From Candidatus Woesearchaeota archaeon (GTDB lineage: Archaea; Nanobdellota; Nanobdellia; Woesearchaeales; JAFCFN01), in NCBI GenBank assembly GCA_017609245.1, contig JAFCEI010000034.1:1-7205 (forward strand): a stretch of DNA of 7,205 nt, read 5' to 3'. The notes beneath the pieces are model-generated. The model saw nothing but the letters and a program-made list of their open reading frames with translations, had not been told where the DNA came from and searched no databases. The position numbers and the translations under genes are program-made. Shown in pieces: positions 5,405-7,205 of this stretch. Each line of letters opens with the position of its first letter. Position 1 is the first letter of the stretch.

Positions 5405-5457
5405 AAAAAGCAGCTTATCTTTTTGTAATAATTTCTTTAATTTTATTGACAGGATAT
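5401..5457 (+). other. In-frame signal/lipoprotein-like leader upstream of the annotated TTG start
   Basis: Reading in the frame of the downstream gene from 5401 gives ATA then KKAAYLFVIISLILLTG and Tyr. This is a textbook secretion signal with a basic start, a hydrophobic core and a lipobox-like end, except that the position of the lipidated cysteine is Tyr (TAT at 5455-5457). AAGGAG at 5387-5392 stands 8 nt before the ATA, a good Shine-Dalgarno spacing. The codon before this frame's open stretch is TAG at 5380-5382, and no ATG, GTG or TTG occurs until 5446. A caution: the stretch is T-rich and might simply be the htpX terminator. Confidence 0.5.
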
Positions 5458-5799
5458 AAAGAAAAAATAAATAAAACAGAAATAGAGGACTTGGCAAAAT
5501 ATGCGACGATGATAACCATTACAATACCAATTGGTGGAGCATCATTAAAAGATTATTCAGACTTTGACGAATTAAAAAAGGATTTAATTATAACCAAGAG
5601 TAAAAAAATAGATGATGGGTGGTGTGTAGGCGTTAAGTATTTTTATTTATTAAATGATGAAAGAATGGAAAAGATTCATTATTATACACTAAATATAACT
5701 GCCATGCCGACTATGAAAGAAGTTCTTGGCACATTAATGGTTGATAATAAATTAATAATAAAGAACAAAGCAACAATTGAATTAGTGGAAATGTGCTAG
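5446..5799 (+). CDS. Hypothetical small protein, probably exported; true start likely upstream
   Basis: I do not recognise a family. From the TTG at 5446 the product is 117 residues; from the ATA at 5401 it would be 132 with a signal sequence. The body is mixed in charge and predicted mainly alpha/beta: a stretch TMITITIPIGGASLKDYSDF, an aromatic strand WCVGVKYFYLL, then IHYYTLNIT and a C-terminal KATIELVEMC. No membrane helix follows the leader. The TTG start has no Shine-Dalgarno and would cut the protein in the middle of the hydrophobic segment, so it is probably wrong. The gene directly follows htpX and may be coupled to it. It converges on the hef-like gene with only 3 bp between stop codons. 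Its composition is more AT-rich than its neighbours, which could mean low constraint or recent gain. Whether it is still expressed is uncertain. Confidence 0.6.
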   Translation: MTGYKEKINKTEIEDLAKYATMITITIPIGGASLKDYSDFDELKKDLIITKSKKIDDGWCVGVKYFYLLNDERMEKIHYYTLNITAMPTMKEVLGTLMVDNKLIIKNKATIELVEMC

Positions 5800-5802
5800 C
5801 TT

Positions 5803-7205
5803 TTACTCATACTCCCCATCAACAACATCACGAATCTTCTTTGCTTTCTTAGGACCAATCTTCTCAACCTTTTCCAATTTATCTTGTTTAGCATTGATAA
5901 TCTTCTTAACACTCTTGAATTTTTTCAGCAAAGGCTTTGCCAAGCCAATCCCAATCCCTGGCAATGCACTTACAATATACTCCTGCTGCTCTTTAAATGT
6001 CATCGGCTTCTTGCTTCCATGAGGAGAAAACTCCTTCCCAAGTTCATCCTGCTCCCTTTTGGCAGTCACATATAGGTAAGAAGCAGTTTCTTTGTAGTTC
6101 CTTGAAAACAATATTGGCATACCAAAATCAACAGCAATTGAGCTCAACATCCCGCGAATTGAATTAGGATGTACCTTACGAACAGAATAAATATCTTCCT
6201 CGCCTTCAACAATCAAAAAAGGACGTGAAAAACTTCTTTTAAGATCCTTAACCTGCTGCAACAATCTGCCATCAACAAGAGAATTAACAAAATCAGATAT
6301 AGTCTTAAACTCAACACCAACTCTTGAGCTTAAAACATAATCTCCAACCTCTAATTTCTCCAAACTTATGTCAACACCAAGATCAATCAGCTCTTTTACA
6401 GCTTTGTTAGGTTTTTCTCTATAATCAACATAAACCTTAACCTTATCACCAGAAATAAAAGAATTTAAATCTGATTTTTTCCTATCCAAAGCCAGCTTAC
6501 CTTTCAAATTATCCAAAATCTTGTACATCTTTTTCTCTTTATGGTGTGAGATCCATCTGAATGCAACATCACGAGTACCTTCTGTCATCAAAATTATCAC
6601 TTTGCCTTTTTCCAGTCTTCCTGTTCTTCCACGACGCTGAATTGTTCTGATTGCAGAAGGCAAAGGCTCGTAAAAAACAACCAGATCCACTTTTGGGATA
6701 TCAAGCCCTTCCTCACCAATCGATGTGCAGCAGAGAGTATTGAAATTTCCGGCCCTGAACTCATCTAAAATCTTCTTCTGCTCTTTCTGGCTCAATCCAG
6801 TATCACCTTTTTTCAGCTGCCCGACAAATATCTTGGCTTTGACACCTTTAACACTATCTAGTTTGTCCTTGATATCAGAAACATTATCACGATACTGATT
6901 AAATACGATTATTTTTGCATCAGGGTTGGATAAGATCTCTTTTTCAACAATCTTCTGCAGCTCAACCAGTTTAGGATGTTCTATCTTGTCAGAATACAAT
7001 TTCTCAACCTTGACAAAAGCTGTTTTAAAATCAACATCAGAAACAATATTCTTGGACGCTTTTATTTTTCCAGAATTAGCTTCGCTTTGCAGCTTATCAA
7101 AATACTTTTTCAGAGCGATTATTCCCTGTGTCTCAAGCAATTCCAGAGCATGATAAATCTTGAACACTTCAGCTAAAATAGAAATGCCCTGCCATAAAAC
7201 AACAT
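5803..7205 (-). CDS. hef: Hef-like helicase/XPF-family nuclease, C-terminal part (5' end beyond the right edge)
   Basis: Hef unwinds and cuts stalled-fork and branched DNA. The frame is open from the right edge, giving at least 466 codons. The residues before the GTG at 7167 (VVLWQGISILAE) join directly onto KIYHALELLETQG, a conserved Hef segment, so the GTG is internal. Full Hef is about 750 residues, so the first helicase lobe is missing from view. With the GTG codon as residue 1: IIVFNQYRDN (86-95), TSIGEEGLDIP (148-158) and QRRGRTGR (177-184) are superfamily 2 motifs IV, V and VI. The ERCC4 nuclease fold covers about 243-375 with VDYRE (D248), GDYVLSSR (275-282) and VEFKTISDF (285-293). 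Two helix-hairpin-helix motifs end the protein: LPGIGIGLAKPLL (402-414) and VEKIGPKKAKKI (434-445). The nuclease signature is E-F-K-x3-D rather than the usual E-R-K-x3-D; the metal-binding acids remain. The gene is convergent with the small hypothetical gene. Confidence 0.92.
   Translation of the reverse strand, partial: VVLWQGISILAEVFKIYHALELLETQGIIALKKYFDKLQSEANSGKIKASKNIVSDVDFKTAFVKVEKLYSDKIEHPKLVELQKIVEKEILSNPDAKIIVFNQYRDNVSDIKDKLDSVKGVKAKIFVGQLKKGDTGLSQKEQKKILDEFRAGNFNTLCCTSIGEEGLDIPKVDLVVFYEPLPSAIRTIQRRGRTGRLEKGKVIILMTEGTRDVAFRWISHHKEKKMYKILDNLKGKLALDRKKSDLNSFISGDKVKVYVDYREKPNKAVKELIDLGVDISLEKLEVGDYVLSSRVGVEFKTISDFVNSLVDGRLLQQVKDLKRSFSRPFLIVEGEEDIYSVRKVHPNSIRGMLSSIAVDFGMPILFSRNYKETASYLYVTAKREQDELGKEFSPHGSKKPMTFKEQQEYIVSALPGIGIGLAKPLLKKFKSVKKIINAKQDKLEKVEKIGPKKAKKIRDVVDGEYE

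Noticed and set aside
5795..5800. GCTAGC palindrome between the convergent stops as a shared terminator
   Set aside because: A 6-bp palindrome is expected by chance and no U-rich tract follows it on the minus strand; only a short TTTTT-like run follows on the plus strand.
7165..7167. GTG as the true start of the Hef-like gene
   Set aside because: The frame stays open to the window edge and the upstream residues continue a conserved Hef segment, so the gene extends beyond 7205.
5884..7176. Short plus-strand open frames opposite the hef-like gene
   Set aside because: They lie opposite well-conserved helicase and nuclease motifs and show none of their own.

Overview
This window looks like a chromosomal piece of an AT-rich archaeon, most likely a DPANN lineage (Woesearchaeota/Pacearchaeota-like; inference). 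The evidence is the archaeal gene order rpl3-rpl4-rpl23-rpl2, archaeal-type ribosomal protein sequences, an archaeo-eukaryotic primase, a Hef-type XPF nuclease, TATA-box promoters and at least one probable leaderless transcript. The single-polypeptide primase, with a PriS catalytic core plus a PriL-like Fe-S C-terminus, is a feature known from Nanoarchaeum and other DPANN.

Layout. From 1 to 2539 on the minus strand lies the start of the S10-type ribosomal operon: uL3, uL4, uL23 and the first 165 codons of uL2, which runs off the left edge. The genes overlap or sit one base apart. From 2540 to 2821 is a non-coding region rich in symmetry: a perfect 21-bp palindrome, an 11-bp-arm hairpin, two copies of an 18-bp dyad-containing repeat, and a small perfect hairpin in the putative rpl3 leader. 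From 2822 to 4111 (minus) is the primase. A 65-bp divergent promoter region with a symmetric TATA element separates it from a small Toprim protein (4177-4515, plus). This is followed by htpX (4547-5404, plus), which has its own TATA box overlapping the end of the Toprim gene. A small unknown gene (5446-5799, plus) follows. Its reading frame is open upstream through a lipoprotein-like signal sequence that starts at an ATA overlapping the htpX stop. The right end (5803-7205, minus) is the C-terminal two thirds of a Hef-like helicase/nuclease whose N-terminus lies outside the window.

How the genes fit together. Three products belong to DNA replication and repair or are plausibly linked to it: primase, Toprim protein and Hef. 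They flank a membrane-protein quality-control protease (HtpX) and border the major ribosomal operon. Nothing indicates a mobile element, CRISPR array, integron or other obvious accessory system. The most notable points are the fused primase, the apparently damaged start and lipobox of the gene after htpX, the cluster of symmetric elements between primase and rpl3, and the shared divergent TATA element.
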